DNA of 64,000 bases from Prorocentrum cordatum (Eukaryota > Sar > Dinophyceae > Prorocentrales > Prorocentraceae). The notes below the pieces were generated by a model, which worked only from the letters and a program-made list of their open reading frames with translations, did no database searches and was not told the DNA's origin. The position numbers and the translations under genes were made by a program. The DNA lies in contig CAUYUJ010015270.1 of the NCBI GenBank assembly GCA_963575745.1, forward strand, positions 72,501 to 136,500, given 5' to 3'. Each line of letters begins with the position of its first letter. The stretch's first letter is position 1. Shown here one piece after another: positions 41,023 through 51,951 of the stretch.

Positions 41023-41240
41023 TCTGTTCCAGGTGCGGCGTGTTCTTGGCGCAGCCCATTTGCAGCCGCCAGCTGATGGTAGAGGTTCGCGGCCGCCCCC
41101 GCGGCCCTCTACCATCAGCTGGCGGCGACGACGAAGGCTATCGCGTCAGCGACAAGCTCGTGCGCAACAAGTATTTGCTGCTCTCCGCGCCAGCGGTCGC
41201 CAGGAGATATGCGGCGGTCCCCAGCGTTGTTTCCTACGTC
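41023..41240 (+). CDS. possible exon with CxxC pair, interrupted by a palindrome
   Basis: The longest plus frame here starts well upstream, but only this part looks protein-like: LFCSRCGVFLAQPICSRQ, then after the palindrome GGDDEGYRVSDKLVRNKYLL and APAVARRYAAVPSVVSYVGG. The first part has a C-x-x-C and a later Cys, as in small zinc-binding folds, but no family is certain. A 62-bp hairpin-forming sequence (41065-41126) sits in the middle and keeps the frame open. Downstream the frame runs into low-complexity Pro/Ala/His/Arg-rich sequence that I do not consider coding. Splice sites are not defined. Confidence 0.33.
41065..41126. repeat. perfect inverted repeat, 21-bp arms, 20-base spacer
   Basis: Arms 41065-41085 (GCCGCCAGCTGATGGTAGAG+G) and 41106-41126 are exact reverse complements. 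The 20-base loop is GC-only apart from its first two bases and contains GCGGCCGC. Either a snap-back insertion or an intron-like hairpin. Confidence 0.95.
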
Positions 41241-42950
41241 GGCGGCGCTCCTCCCTCTCCCCCCTTCCATCCGCCATCGCCGCCACCCTTGCCCCGTCCA
41301 CCCACCCTTGCCACGCCCGCCCAAACTCCGCCCCCCTCCTCTCCCTTCCCGCTCCTATCCTCCCCACCCACTCTCCCCCACCCACGTCCAACCACCCTTG
41401 GCCCCTCAAGAACCACCGCCCCCGCGCAACCCGCGCCAACGCCACCGCTCCCCCTCCCGCAACCGCCCCACTTCGCTTCTCCCACTTCACCCCGCTCGAC
41501 CATCACCACCACCGACCCGCCCACCTTGCCTTACCAAATCCAACACCACACAGTACCGCGCCACTCAAGCCCACCCCATCACGTCCCACCGTGCCCACCC
41601 ACCGCACGCACGCAAGCAGTGACGCGCGCGCGCGCAGACGCACCCACGCACATCGCCACACGCGCACGCACACGCGCACGCACACACGCACATTCACCAG
41701 TGCCACGAGCACCACCACGACCGCCGTTGCCACCACCGCCACCATTCCCTCCATTCCCGCGCCAGCACCCCCAGCACTCTCTTGCCAACCTCCCCTCCCT
41801 CACCCACCCTCTCCCCCTTACCCCCGCCTTCGCCATTCCATCCGCTCCCCTACTCACACCCCCTCCAACGCGCAACGCACCCCTCCTCTCCCCCTCACCC
41901 CCACCCACCCCTCCACAACCCCACCCACCCGCTCACGCGCACGCACCCCCACACACGCGCACACACACACGCACACACGCGCGCACACGCACACCCGCAC
42001 GCGCCCACACCACCACCACCACCACCACCATCGCCGCAATCCCCTTGCCCCTCCCACCCGCGCGCCACCGCGCGCGCGCACGCGCGCGCACGCCACCGTG
42101 CCGCCGCCACCGTCGCCACAACCGCTCGCCCCCGCGCCCTCGTTCCCACCTGCCCAACAACCACCCTCCCTCTTCCACCATCTCCCCCACCTCACCCCAT
42201 ACCCCCCATCTCACCCCCCCCCTCCCCTCCCCTCCCCCTTCTCACCCCGCCCCAACCTCCCTCTCACCTACACCCTCGCCACCCCCCTCACCCCATCCCC
42301 CCACCCCCACGCCCATCGTCGCCCCCGCCGCCGCAACCGCCGCCTCATGCCCGCACACCGCGCGCGCGTGTATTCCCACGCCCATTTATCTCCACACCCA
42401 TCACGCCCTCGCCCCGCCCTCACACCGCCACCACGCCGCTGCCACCGCCGCCGCCACCATTGCCCTCCTGCGCGCGCACCGCGCGCGCATTTATCTCCAC
42501 GCCTTCAGTTATTCCAGCAGCCATTCTTTCCTCCACCTCACGCTTCCGCCAACCCGCCCATTCACGCGCGCGCACGCGCGGCGCGCAATCGCCGCGCGCA
42601 ACCACCAGACCCACGCGCGCACATTCTATCAATCACACTCCGCCATCGCTTCTTCTCGCTCCACCTTCCACCGCGCCGCCGCAACGTTGGCTGCGCATGC
42701 GAGCGACACGCTCGCTCGCTCGCCACCGGCATGCACCGCCTTCCTTTTCCTCATCCACAGCTGACGCACCAACCATCCATCTCTCTATGCTACCGCCCTG
42801 CCCTCCCTCCTCCATACCCACCATCCCCCTTCTGCCCTGCTCACCACTCTCGCGCGCGCGCGTCGCAACCACCATCGACCACCCAGCACTTCCCATCATT
42901 CTCCGACCTCCGCACACCCTGCATCCATTCCTTCCTCATCCCTTCATCTC
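41240..42950. repeat. C-rich, G-poor low-complexity region with CA/CG alternations
   Basis: About 1.7 kb in which the plus strand is dominated by C (CCACCC, CACCCC, CCCTCC), with CACACGCGCACACACAC-type alternations at about 41625-41695 and 41940-42010. Long open frames exist in all three plus phases at once, which argues that they are composition artefacts. Confidence 0.75.
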
Positions 42951-42954
42951 AACG

Positions 42955-42992
42955 CCCCCCCCCCCCCCCCCCGCCTCCCCCCCCCCCCCCCT
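42955..42992. repeat. C-runs
   Basis: C16 and longer runs broken by single G/T bases. Confidence 0.85.
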
Positions 42993-43210
42993 CCCCCATC
43001 TAGCTTCCCAGCAGCGCCGCCACCGTGCCATCGCCTCGCGCGCTGCCGCAACGCACGCGCGCTCGCGCGCAGCGTTGCCGTTGCTGCCACCGTTGCCACT
43101 AGCGACAATGCCACGGACGCCAAGTGCAGCACGAAGCCGCGCTTCACCAACCTGGTCGCCATCGTCGCTACCAACGTCGCGCGCCACTGCACGCGCATGG
43201 GCGCGTGCGC

Positions 43211-43212
<2 letters not shown>

Positions 43213-43283
<71 letters not shown>

Positions 43284-43313
43284 CCTCCCTCCCTCCTCCC
43301 TCCCTCCCTCCCT

Positions 43314-43411
<98 letters not shown>
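43213..43411. repeat. (CT)n microsatellite with CCT interruption and (TA)n end
   Basis: CT units run from 43213 to about 43278. A CCTCCCTCC stretch follows to about 43320, then CT units to 43398 and TATATATATATA to 43411. About 200 bp in total. Confidence 0.95.
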
Positions 43412-43412
<1 letters not shown>

Positions 43413-43785
43413 CGCCACGCATTCTCGCATGCGCGGCGTCGAAGAGCCCGCGCGGCGCAGTTCCACCGCGTGCGCGCGTTGGCCAGGGCGCGCGCATCCT
43501 TGCCAAGCGCTACCTGCGTGGACCTCGCGGCGTTTAGCGCGGTCTGTCACGGGCGCGATCCGCGACGCCACTGTCCTGCATGCGTTCCGCGCTTCCAGAA
43601 ACCGCCCGACCAGGCGGCATTCGGCGCCGACCCTACCTTGAGACAGCGAGGCTCAACCGCGCAGTTCGAGGGCGCGCGTGACAGCGGACGCGCGAATTGC
43701 TGCGCCCGCGCACGCGCACTCTCCGAAACGATTCTCTACGTTCGCGCTCGCTACCCGAGTTGCTTACGTCAGTGTCGTCGGCCGT
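43412..43785. other. no supportable gene
   Basis: GC-rich, with open frames only by composition. One frame reads on from the CT repeat (Ser/Leu) into Arg/Ala-rich sequence and is treated as an artefact. Confidence 0.45.
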
Positions 43786-43787
43786 TC

Positions 43788-44090
43788 GGGTTGACTACCT
43801 CACCATCGTCGGCTACCCGAGTTGACTGCGCCACCTGCTCGCCCTTGTCCGTGGCTGCGTCTGTTGACTACGCGTGTTGACTACGTCTCTTGGCTGCGTC
43901 GCTTGACTGCGTCTCTTGGGTGCGTCTGCTGACTACGGGAGTTGGCTACGCGGTCGTCGCTTGTCGTCCTCGAGTTGACTACGCTGGTTTCGTCGCCTCC
44001 TGCGTTGACTACGGGTCTGTCGTCGCCGCTTGGTGTTGACTACGCCTCTGTCGTCGCCCTCGCGCGTTGACTACGTTGCTTGCTGCGGGC
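43788..44090. repeat. degenerate GTTGACTACG repeats
   Basis: GTTGACTACG or one-base variants (GTTGACTGCG, GCTGACTACG, GTTGGCTACG) recur about a dozen times at irregular 15-45 bp spacing, separated by GTCGTCGCC- and TCTCTTGG-type spacers. Confidence 0.7.
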
Positions 44091-44399
44091 CGCCTGGGCT
44101 GGGACGAGTTGCTTCGCCCTTTCGCTTGCCTGTAATGGAGTTACTCCAGTCAGTTGCTGCCTTTCGGGCGCGTTACTTGAGGATGGTTCTCGCTTCCATG
44201 CGAATCAACCAACCAGTGTGTCTTCGGCTTTCCTTGGGCAGCTCGGCGCATTCTGCGATTGGCGTTGAATTGCGGCGCTAGGCCGCGAATGCTCTCGCCG
44301 ATCTGCCCCGTCCGCGACGTCGATCTCCCCCTCTCACCGACGCGCGCCCTCCAACCAAATCGCAACCCTTTCGTTGATCGGGAGATGCGACCGCGAGAA

Positions 44400-44945
44400 A
44401 TCAGCAAGAGACGCCTCGACCGACGGCCGACCGATGGTCGACGCATCGATTGATGGCGACCGATGGTCGATCTCGGTCGATCGATGACCCACCGAAGGTG
44501 ACGGACGCTTCGACCGATGGTCGACGCGTACGACAGCCCCCTTTTGAGTTTTTGGAGTTACATGTCGGTTTCGCATAGTGGATAATACAGAAGTCATTAA
44601 CGCGCTCGCGCGATACTAAGTTTTGCGTTGTTCAGTATAGACAAAATGATGTTTAATTTAAAGACGAAATTCAATGTTTTGGGGTTCTTGACGGAGGCCG
44701 ACGCACGCGCCGACCATCTGCGTTGTCGGTTCTATACAACGATGCAGCAGATGCGTCGACAACCCGATTGTGAAAACACAATGTAAAATTTCTTTATCTG
44801 GTCGAGACACGCGACCTTGTGAAATCCGCTGGTGACGCGTCGACCGATGGCCGACCGATGGACGGCGCGTCGACCGATGGGCGACGGATGATCGACCTCG
44901 GCTGGGTTGTCGACCGAAGCTGGCGGACGCGTCAGCCGATGGCTG
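44400..44945. repeat. CGACCGATGGTCGACGC repeats
   Basis: CGACCGATGG, GATGGTCGACGC and TCGATCGATGACC units cluster at 44415-44530 and 44830-44945. A less GC-rich segment lies between them (44560-44820). That segment contains AACCCGATTGTGAAAACACA and ATGTAAAATTTC, a diverged relative of the element that follows. Confidence 0.65.
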
Positions 44946-45039
44946 ATGCGCCCGTGAGCTTTATTAAAGAGTTCCAGGATTTTTCGATTTAGTTTTTCTT
45001 AGAACTTATATGTTCGCTTTTATAAAATAAGCATACAGC

Positions 45040-46160
45040 ATTGATTAACGCGCGCGTCGGTCATAGGCATCGCGGCGCTCTAATTGAGTTCTACAGAATT
45101 CTGGGCTATGTTAACTCGAAAACCCAATGGTGAAAACCCAATGTAAAATTTCATTCTCAGATCAGAAGAGGCAACTATATGAATGTGGAATATAGGAAAT
45201 CTATTACACCACCATGCAAATGACCGACGCGCGCGCGCGCGCGCACGCGAACGCTTCGCGGTGTAATAGATTTTCTATATTCCACATTCATATAGTTGCC
45301 CCTTCTGATCTGAGAATGAAATTTTGCATAGGGTTTTCGCCATTGGGTTTTCGAGTTAACATCGCACAAATCTGTTCAAAACTTAACCAAAGCGCCGCGA
45401 TGCAAATGACCGACGCGCGCGCGCGCATGCGCGCGCGCTTCGCGGTGTAATAGATTTCCTATGTTCCACATTCTTATAGTTGCCCCTTCTGATCTGAGAA
45501 TGAAATTTTGCATTGGGTTTTCGCCATTTGGTTTTCGAGATAACATCGCCCAAACTCTGTATAATTTAATTTAAGCGGCGCGGTGCAAATGACCGACGCG
45601 CGCGCGCGCGCGCTTCGCGGTGTAATAGATTTCCAATATCCCACATTCATACAGTTGCCTCTTCTGATCTGAGAATGAAATTTTACATTGGGTTTTCACC
45701 ATTGGGTTTTCGAGTTAACATCGCCCAAAATTCTGTAGAACTCAACTAAAGCGCCGCGACGCCTATGACCGACGCGTGCGCGCGCGCGCCGGTCATTTGC
45801 ATCGCGCCACTTCAGTTAAGTTCTAAACAGATTTGTGCGATGTTAACTCGAAAACCCAATGGCGAAAACCCAATGTAAAATTTCATCCTCAGATCAGAAG
45901 AGGCAACTATATGAATGTGGAATATAGGAAATCTATTACACCGCGAAGCGTTCGCGCGCGCGCGTCGGTCATTTGCATGGTGGCGTAGTAGATTTTCTAT
46001 GTTCCACATTCATATAGTTGCCTCTTCTGATCTGATAATGAAATTTTACATTGGGTTTTCGTCATTGAGTTTTCGAATTAACATAGCCCAAACTCTGTAG
46101 AACCTAATTAGAGCGCTGCGATGCAAATGACCGACGCGCGCGCACGCGCGCGCGTTCACT
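45040..46160. repeat. family of about 175-bp AT-rich/CG elements in direct and inverted order
   Basis: Six copies share the order: GCGCCGCGATGCAAATGACC, an alternating CG run, GCGGTGTAATAGATTTCC, TTCCACATTCATATAGTTGC, CTTCTGATCTGAGAATGAAA, then GGGTTTTCGCCATTGGGTTTTCGAGTTAACAT. Copies at about 45250-45405, 45405-45590, 45590-45765 and 45975-46125 are in plus orientation. Those at about 45045-45235 and 45785-45970 are inverted. Each inverted/direct pair could form a long hairpin centred on the CG run. Confidence 0.85.
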
Positions 46161-47093
46161 TTTCCCCTCCGGTACCACCGCCACCCTCACCGCTCCCTTT
46201 GCCTTTTTCACCTTGCGCACCAAACCGACGTCCGCTATTTCGCCCCACCTCCTCATAATGTTTCACTTCTGGTTTCTCCGTTTACTTTTACATTGCGTGT
46301 TTCTTTTCTTTTTTATTTCTGACGCTGTATTTATTGTCGTTATTTTTATTCCTCTTTCGATATCTCTCTCGCGTTTATATTTTTCGCACGCCAGCACGCA
46401 CGCCGCGTCGCTCTCTTTCTCTCTTTTTTTGTTTCTCTCTCTCTCTCTCTCGCTCCCTCTCTCAATCTTCTCTTTCCCCACCACAATTGCCAGTACGTAC
46501 GCATATACGTATACAAGTGTTGTGTTGTTTGGTGTGTAGATGTCAGCGCATTGTCTAGGACATGTAAGCGAACGTAATACATAGCAACGCAACATAAGAA
46601 CGCATGGTGCATATTTTATTTGCCTATGTGCACAATTGTACCATTGTACCAACACAAACAACACACACTTTGACAGACGCGCTCGCTAGGCTACCAGTAT
46701 GCGTCGATGTATGATACGACACCTAGCACATGTTCTTGCGTAAGCTTAGCTTGGGTTCTTAGATTTCTCTTAGGGCTATTCAATCATTTGGGCGTTTTAG
46801 GTTCTTGGGCTTGGGGCTCTTCGGGCGACTTGGGGCTCTGTTTCTTGGGGTATCGGGTATCTCGGAATATTTGGGGTATTTGTGCGTTCGGGCTATCTCT
46901 GAACCAACGATGAAGACATATTATAATATTGAGAAGGCCTGACTCACGACAGGAACCTCCAATGCGCATGGAAAGCGACTGTGGCTGCTTTTTTCTTTTT
47001 GCCCAAGCCATCGCTTCATTTCATTCAGAAGATTCATTGGCATTCTCGTCGCTTTACTGTATTCACTCTGTTACATGTTGTTGTGTGTATAGT
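46160..47093. other. no supportable gene; CT-rich and GT-rich stretches
   Basis: CT-rich at 46330-46480 (CTCTCTCTCTCTCTCGC), then AT-rich with CACAAACAACACACA (46660), then GGTTCTTGGGCTTGGGGCTC-like sequence at 46800-46900 that resembles the minisatellite at 48.1 kb. Confidence 0.5.
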
Positions 47094-47794
47094 ATGGAAG
47101 CTGAGGCAAGACCCATTCTTACCCAGTCGCATGGGCATCGCGGTTCGGTTCTGAAGATCAATCTTGCCGAGCTCCCAGCAAATTTCGAGAAGGACCATGT
47201 CATTTTCCTAAAGATACCAATTCGCATAGAGATCAGATCTAAAAATCCTGGAGTTCAAGTTCAGCAGAATCGTGACCAAGAGCGGGTGGAGGCTGCCAGA
47301 GAGAGGCCGCCCGAGGAGGAGCCCAAACCGGTGTCATCTCAGTCATCTCCAGTTGCCGCGCGCCAGTGTGACGTGCAGCCTTTGAAGAGACAGGTTGTCA
47401 GTTGGGGCGACGGCGATGGCTCCCAGAACCTCGAAGACTCTTTCGAAGACGATCTGGCTCTTCCAGTTGAACCTCAGAGTTCGCATGGGCGCGACAACGA
47501 CGCGCAGGATTCCTTGATCACCCAGGAGGGGCACCTTCACTCTCAGGAGCAGCAGCCGAAGCCTACCCATGCAACCCCTCAGAGTCTGACTGAGAGTCAG
47601 AGGTGGGTGAACGAAGCGCACGCCAACTACCTCAAGACAGGCCGCTGGGGCCGAGTAGATCTGACTGGTGATGATGATCATCTCAAGTCGAGTGCGAGCT
47701 CTTCTGGTAAGAACAATGGAAATGGTGGAAGTGCAGGTGCTGTTCTATTTCGCGATATTGTGGCTGGGCTCGACGAAGATTCTCCTTTGAAGAG
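47094..47794 (+). CDS. cluster B, first exon: acidic Gln/Ser-rich protein
   Basis: ATG at 47094 opens MEAEARPILTQSHGHRGSVL. A short ordered part follows (INLAELPANFEKDHVIFLKI then PIRIEIRSKNP), then a long disordered acidic, Gln/Ser/Pro-rich region (EEEPKPVSSQSSPVAARQ, DDLALPVEPQSSHG). A short WVNEAHANYLKTGRWGRVD segment lies near the end. Codon use is balanced. The open frame ends at a TAA that is part of AGAG|GTAAGC (47791-47800), a consensus donor site. The exon probably ends at 47794 after SPLKR and is spliced onward. No domain is recognised. The next large open frame of the same style begins at about 48.96 kb. Confidence 0.55.
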
Positions 47795-48049
47795 GTAAGC
47801 GACGTTGCCAATGGCCATCTGGGCCTTTGCAGACCAACCGAAAAGAACAATGGTATGGGACTGCACACTGTTGGTTTAGAGTCTGGAGATTTCTGAGCTC
47901 ACAAGCGTGTTACAATTTGCTGAGTTTCTCAATGTCGGACTCTCAGCCTCGCCTGTTTGTGATTCACATTTTGCGATATCGGTGAACGGATCCTGCCCTT
48001 TCGAACGACAGTCTGCTTGCGAGGGCACCGTGGCTTCGCACAAAACATT

Positions 48050-48490
48050 CACTCCAGGGTTTCTTAGGGATTCTTGGGGATCTCTAGGGTTCTTAAGGGG
48101 CTTCTGAGGGCACTCTAGGGTTCTTAGGGCTTCTGAGGGCACTCTGGGGTTCTTAGGGGTGCTTAGGGGTTCTTAGGTGTTCTTAGGGGTTCTTAAGGCT
48201 CGTAGGGGTTCTTAGGGGTTCTTAGGGGTTCGTAGGGGTTCTTAGTGTTCTTAGGGATTATGAGGGCACCCTGGGGTTCTTAGGGCTTCTGAGGGCACCC
48301 TAGGGTTCTTAGGACAACCATGTCTCCTAGGGCTTCTGAGGGCACTCTAGGGTTCATCGGGGTTCTTGGGGATCTTAGGTTCTTGGGATCTTAGGGTTCT
48401 CTAGTGCACGTTAGGCTTCATCGGGATACGTTGGGGATCTCATAATTCTTTAGGGTACTTTGGGGTTATGAGGGGTCTTGGGTTATTTGT
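48050..48490. repeat. GGTTCTTAGGG minisatellite
   Basis: About 440 bp of units of 10-12 bp (GGTTCTTAGGG, GGGCTTCTGAGGGCA), with CACTCTAGGG and CACCCTGGGG variants. It could lie in the intron after the exon ending at 47794. It is not a telomere: the dinoflagellate telomeric unit is TTTAGGG. Confidence 0.8.
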
Positions 48491-48961
48491 GGCATTTTGG
48501 TTATTTTAGGGTATGTTGGTTCCAGAGAACTAGAATGTGCGATTCTCAAACAAGGTGGTATTGAATAGTTGCTTCGCCCGTGCATGCGATGCTCATATGA
48601 CACTGGTTGTCGTTTGAATGCAATTATCTTTCTATGTTGCTTCTTTCCTTGACCAGCCACGGATCGACGGATTCGCGTCAGCGCCCAGAATATGAGGAGG
48701 ATGGGGGCGGTGAGGATGTGGGAGGGCAAGAAGGAGAGTGGGAGAGGAGGGCAGGATGAGGGAGCATAGGGGGGGGGGGGAGAGATTTTTTTCTGGACGC
48801 TGTCGGTGACTTCTCGAGGCACGTCTGCCTCGGCCAGGCACCACCACTCCCCGCCACCGTGCGCGTTTGGGGGCTCGAAGCCACACTACCAGCCTTTCCG
48901 AAGTGCCCAGGGATCTGCACCGCCCACCACCCCGCAATCTCGTGCCACCGCAACCTCGGGA

Positions 48962-50455
48962 ATGGCGAGCAGCTCCTCAGCAGGCGGGCAGCAGACACCC
49001 CCTCAGGAGACTCTTGAGTTGTGTCTGCCCGACTTGATGGGCGCCCTGGCGTGCACTGAGGACTCAGTGACTGTCGCACCCAGGCGCCTTGGGAGCAGGG
49101 TGCAGTTCGACGCGAGCCATGCCATTTTGAGTTCTATGGGCCCAGCCCCCTTGGAAGCCGTCCGTGGCATGGACGGGGATGACAGGTTCGTCAAGCAAGA
49201 GAACCGCGGCGAGAACCGAGGGGAGGTCACCAGCACGGGCCAGGAGGAGATGAAAGACGGCAGCGGCACCGAGCACGTGAAGACGAAGGACGCAACCGAG
49301 GAGTCGGTCACCGCGATGCTGGAGCTTGGTGAGCTCAGCCTGGCGTTCTACAGCAAGGCCGTGGCCATGCTGCAGAGCACGAGCGTCAAGCCGCCACCTG
49401 TGCCAGAGGCGGCGCAGGATATGGCTCGACCAGTGGGCACCGAGGATGGTGATCCAGAACAGGACGACGTGGCAGATGCCGACGGAGACGGTGATGGCCA
49501 AGGCGATCGACCGCTTGCAGTGGACGGCGGCAACGTCGACGACGGCGAGAACATCTTGGCGTTCCAGCAGACCAAGGGCATCAACGACCTGTCTGTCAGC
49601 GGCAACCTCCCGTCAGGGACTGTCTACGGGGCTGTCAACAAGATCAGGGGAACCATCAACGCGTACGTCAACAAGCTCGCTGAGTCGAGCTGGTACGACA
49701 AATTTGTCTTGGGAACTATGCACGCTCTGCACAGGCGCCTCATGAAGCACAAGCACAACATTGTTGGGAAGGCTCAGTTCGACGTACAATGTGCCTTTCA
49801 CCAGCTGGACAATCGACTTGATAAAGGTCTCATTGCTTTGTACAAGGGGATCAAGGGCTGGCTGGAGAGTCAGGGCGATGCCATGTTGATGGATACGCTG
49901 GAGCCGTTTACGATTGTGTTGCCCTATTTGATGAAGGAACGCGTGTGTTTGTCAGAGGAGCTCCGCATCGTCATGGTATACGCCATCTTCCAGGGACTTG
50001 CGGCTCAGTTAAAGTCTGTACCTCAGGCTATGGAGATATTCGACGTTACGATTTTCGAAGTCTTCTGCAAGATCAGGTCTTATACCCCTATCGTGGAGGC
50101 CGCCCCAGCAGTTAAGGTCGAGGCCGATATCGAGGTGGACTCTTGCTGCGTCACAGCCACAGCTACTGAGGCGCAGAGTGGCAGTGGCAATACGGGCGGG
50201 CAGCTGGAAGCAAGGCCCAAGAGGAGGGCTCGACGACAATTGGAAGACATCCATTCTCGAGTGCCCACTGGCCAGACACCTGTCTTCTACATGTCGTGCA
50301 TGATTTCGGAATCCATTCGAGCATGGCTTTCCAGCGTGCCAGCAGAGTCCGTGGAGCGCGTCACCGACGCTTACAAGGTCATGCAGGATCTCGAGTTGGT
50401 CGGCAAGAGCTGGGATTCGAAGGAGAGCCAGGTCGCGACGAACATGGAGGATGAT
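48962..50455 (+). CDS. cluster B, large helical protein, part 1
   Basis: The first ATG (48962) opens MASSSSAGGQQTPPQETLEL. The protein continues with an acidic, disordered region up to about residue 190 (DVADADGDGDGQGDRPLAVD). It then becomes ordered and helical (GAVNKIRGTINAYVNKLAES, VLGTMHALHRRLMKHKHNIV, AFHQLDNRLDKGLIALYKGI). A basic stretch RPKRRARRQLEDIHSR could act as a nuclear signal. After about NMEDDSF (near 50455) the frame stays open, but its composition changes to Cys/Phe/Arg-rich and less ordered. A splice junction to the next segment (ALRSVATIAKCMSHY, near 50650) is therefore likely. No family is recognised; I do not assign a function. Confidence 0.55.
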
Positions 50456-50649
50456 TCTTTCTCTGGGGCGTCGCGATGCCAAAGCAATGCGGCCCACACA
50501 TCGCCTTGCACGCTGTTTTTCGTGAAGCCCAAATTCCCAAGGGCTTGCTTCAGTTTCTCGGAAAACATATTGTTTGAAATTCGAGTGGGTTTGTCCAGTT
50601 TTGTGAGAGTTCCAAGGCGGGGGTTGGTCGTAGACCTTTGGCCTCAAAG

Positions 50650-51789
50650 GCGTTGAGGAGCGTCGCCACCATCGCGAAGTGCATGAGCCATTATGAGAGC
50701 TCCAGGCCGCCCACTGCCGAAGTCAGGCAGGCAAGGAGGACAATCCACGATTTGATCAGACAGGCCAGCTCTCCAGCATCGGAGCTCGCGCGCACCATGC
50801 AGGCATGCCCCGTGGGCAAGGCCTTCATGGAGGCCAGCCGCAAGCACGTTGCGCAGTCGATCGAGGACGATACAGCTACGACATCATTTGATCTCGCATC
50901 GAAGTCTTTCCAGAAGGATTTCGAGCAGGCTTTTGATGATGCTGAGGGTTGGGTTGCGGAGATGCGAAACATGTCACGCCATACTGGCTACGCTGAAATC
51001 ACGACTGTGATGACCAAGATTCACCTCTTCTTCACCACCGCCCACGGTCCGATCAAGGCTTGGTCCACGGCATCTTGCCGCGCGAACTTGAAGTTCTGTG
51101 CCGAGAACCTCAACAACTGCTTGGTCTTGCTCCAAATCGGTAAGTACATGCTCGTTGATATCTTCGATCAGCTCATCGTCGATCAGATTCCTATTCTCGG
51201 TGACGCGTTGATTCATCAATACAGCGATCCTGCAAACGATGCGGCTCAGGGAGAGGCTGGCGAGGACGAGCAGTCTGAGAAGCAGGAGCAGGAGCCTAAG
51301 ACCTTCGAGGAGTACAAGGCCAAGCTGAAGGACATGATCGAGAACTTCGAAAAGCGAACGCACCTCTTCGAGAGCACCGTTGACCAGTTCAGGGGGTGCC
51401 TATCTGACTTGGACCGTAAGTGGAGGTGCAGCGCTAACCTCCTGCACCAGCGCGTGGGCGATCCCGTTTTCGACTACATTGCAGAGGAGGACTTTAACCC
51501 ACTCAAATTCGAGAGCAACCTCATTTCCATCACTAGCGTGTTGAAGAACATGGCGTCTTTCATGAATGCGTCCTGCAAGCTGGTGAAGATGCAAAAGGTC
51601 GACGCGCCGAGCAAGGAGGTACACGACAACCTTGCGAATGAGATCGTTCAGTTCGCAGGCATGGTGAGCTTCACCCAGAAGGAGAGCTTCGTCTTCGATG
51701 CCTCGAGCGCCGTGACCCGCCAGGAGGTCATCGACAAGACCGCGACCGCCTTTCAGGCGTTCGTCGGCGGTCCAGGCCCGACGGGTTGA
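50650..51789 (+). CDS. cluster B, large helical protein, part 2
   Basis: The frame opens after CTCAAAG (a plausible acceptor) at about 50650 with ALRSVATIAKCMSHYESSRP. It reads about 375 residues of helical protein: RQARRTIHDLIRQASSPASE, FQKDFEQAFDDAEGWVAEMR, KFCAENLNNCLVLLQIGKYM, an acidic coiled-coil-like EDEQSEKQEQEPKTFEEYKA, and MIENFEKRTHLFESTVDQFR. There is no ATG start nearby. Its phase differs from part 1 by one base, as expected if an intron separates them. It ends at a TGA (51787-51789). No enzyme or binding motif is visible. Confidence 0.52.
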   Translation, partial: ALRSVATIAKCMSHYESSRPPTAEVRQARRTIHDLIRQASSPASELARTMQACPVGKAFMEASRKHVAQSIEDDTATTSFDLASKSFQKDFEQAFDDAEGWVAEMRNMSRHTGYAEITTVMTKIHLFFTTAHGPIKAWSTASCRANLKFCAENLNNCLVLLQIGKYMLVDIFDQLIVDQIPILGDALIHQYSDPANDAAQGEAGEDEQSEKQEQEPKTFEEYKAKLKDMIENFEKRTHLFESTVDQFRGCLSDLDRKWRCSANLLHQRVGDPVFDYIAEEDFNPLKFESNLISITSVLKNMASFMNASCKLVKMQKVDAPSKEVHDNLANEIVQFAGMVSFTQKESFVFDASSAVTRQEVIDKTATAFQAFVGGPGPTG

Positions 51790-51812
51790 TCTCAACTGGC
51801 GTGCTGAACTCG

Positions 51813-51912
51813 CGGCTCGCCCCCCTTCCCTGCGTAGAGTAAGTTTCGTTGGCTGCGCGTCGCGTGCTGCCAGCGGGGGTGACTCTACGGAGGAAGGGGG
51901 GGGGGGGGGGGC
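51813..51912. repeat. short inverted repeat with G-run
   Basis: GCCCCCCTTCCCTGCGTAGAGT (51813-51834, split into two halves here) has a near reverse complement at 51891-51912, ACTCTACGGAGG and AAGGGGGGG, with a 50-60 bp loop. The spacing and ending of the arms suggest a small MITE-like insertion or intron hairpin between two in-phase open segments. Confidence 0.7.
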
Positions 51913-51951
51913 AGCGAGTGAGGCCGTCGGTTTAGCGCAACCCCCCAAGGG

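Noticed and set aside
40932-43003. Two overlapping plus-strand frames of more than 600 codons (Pro/Ala/His/Thr-rich).
   Set aside because: All three plus phases are open over the same low-complexity C-rich DNA, so openness follows from composition (few T and G, hence few stops). Only about 41.02-41.24 kb looks protein-like.
44400-44945. A CRISPR-like or structured RNA repeat.
   Set aside because: The CGACCGATGG units have no constant spacer length, and nothing else suggests a prokaryotic system.
48050-48490. A telomere-like array (TTCTTAGGGG units).
   Set aside because: Units are irregular in length and are not TTTAGGG; the array is internal and flanked by coding-like sequence.
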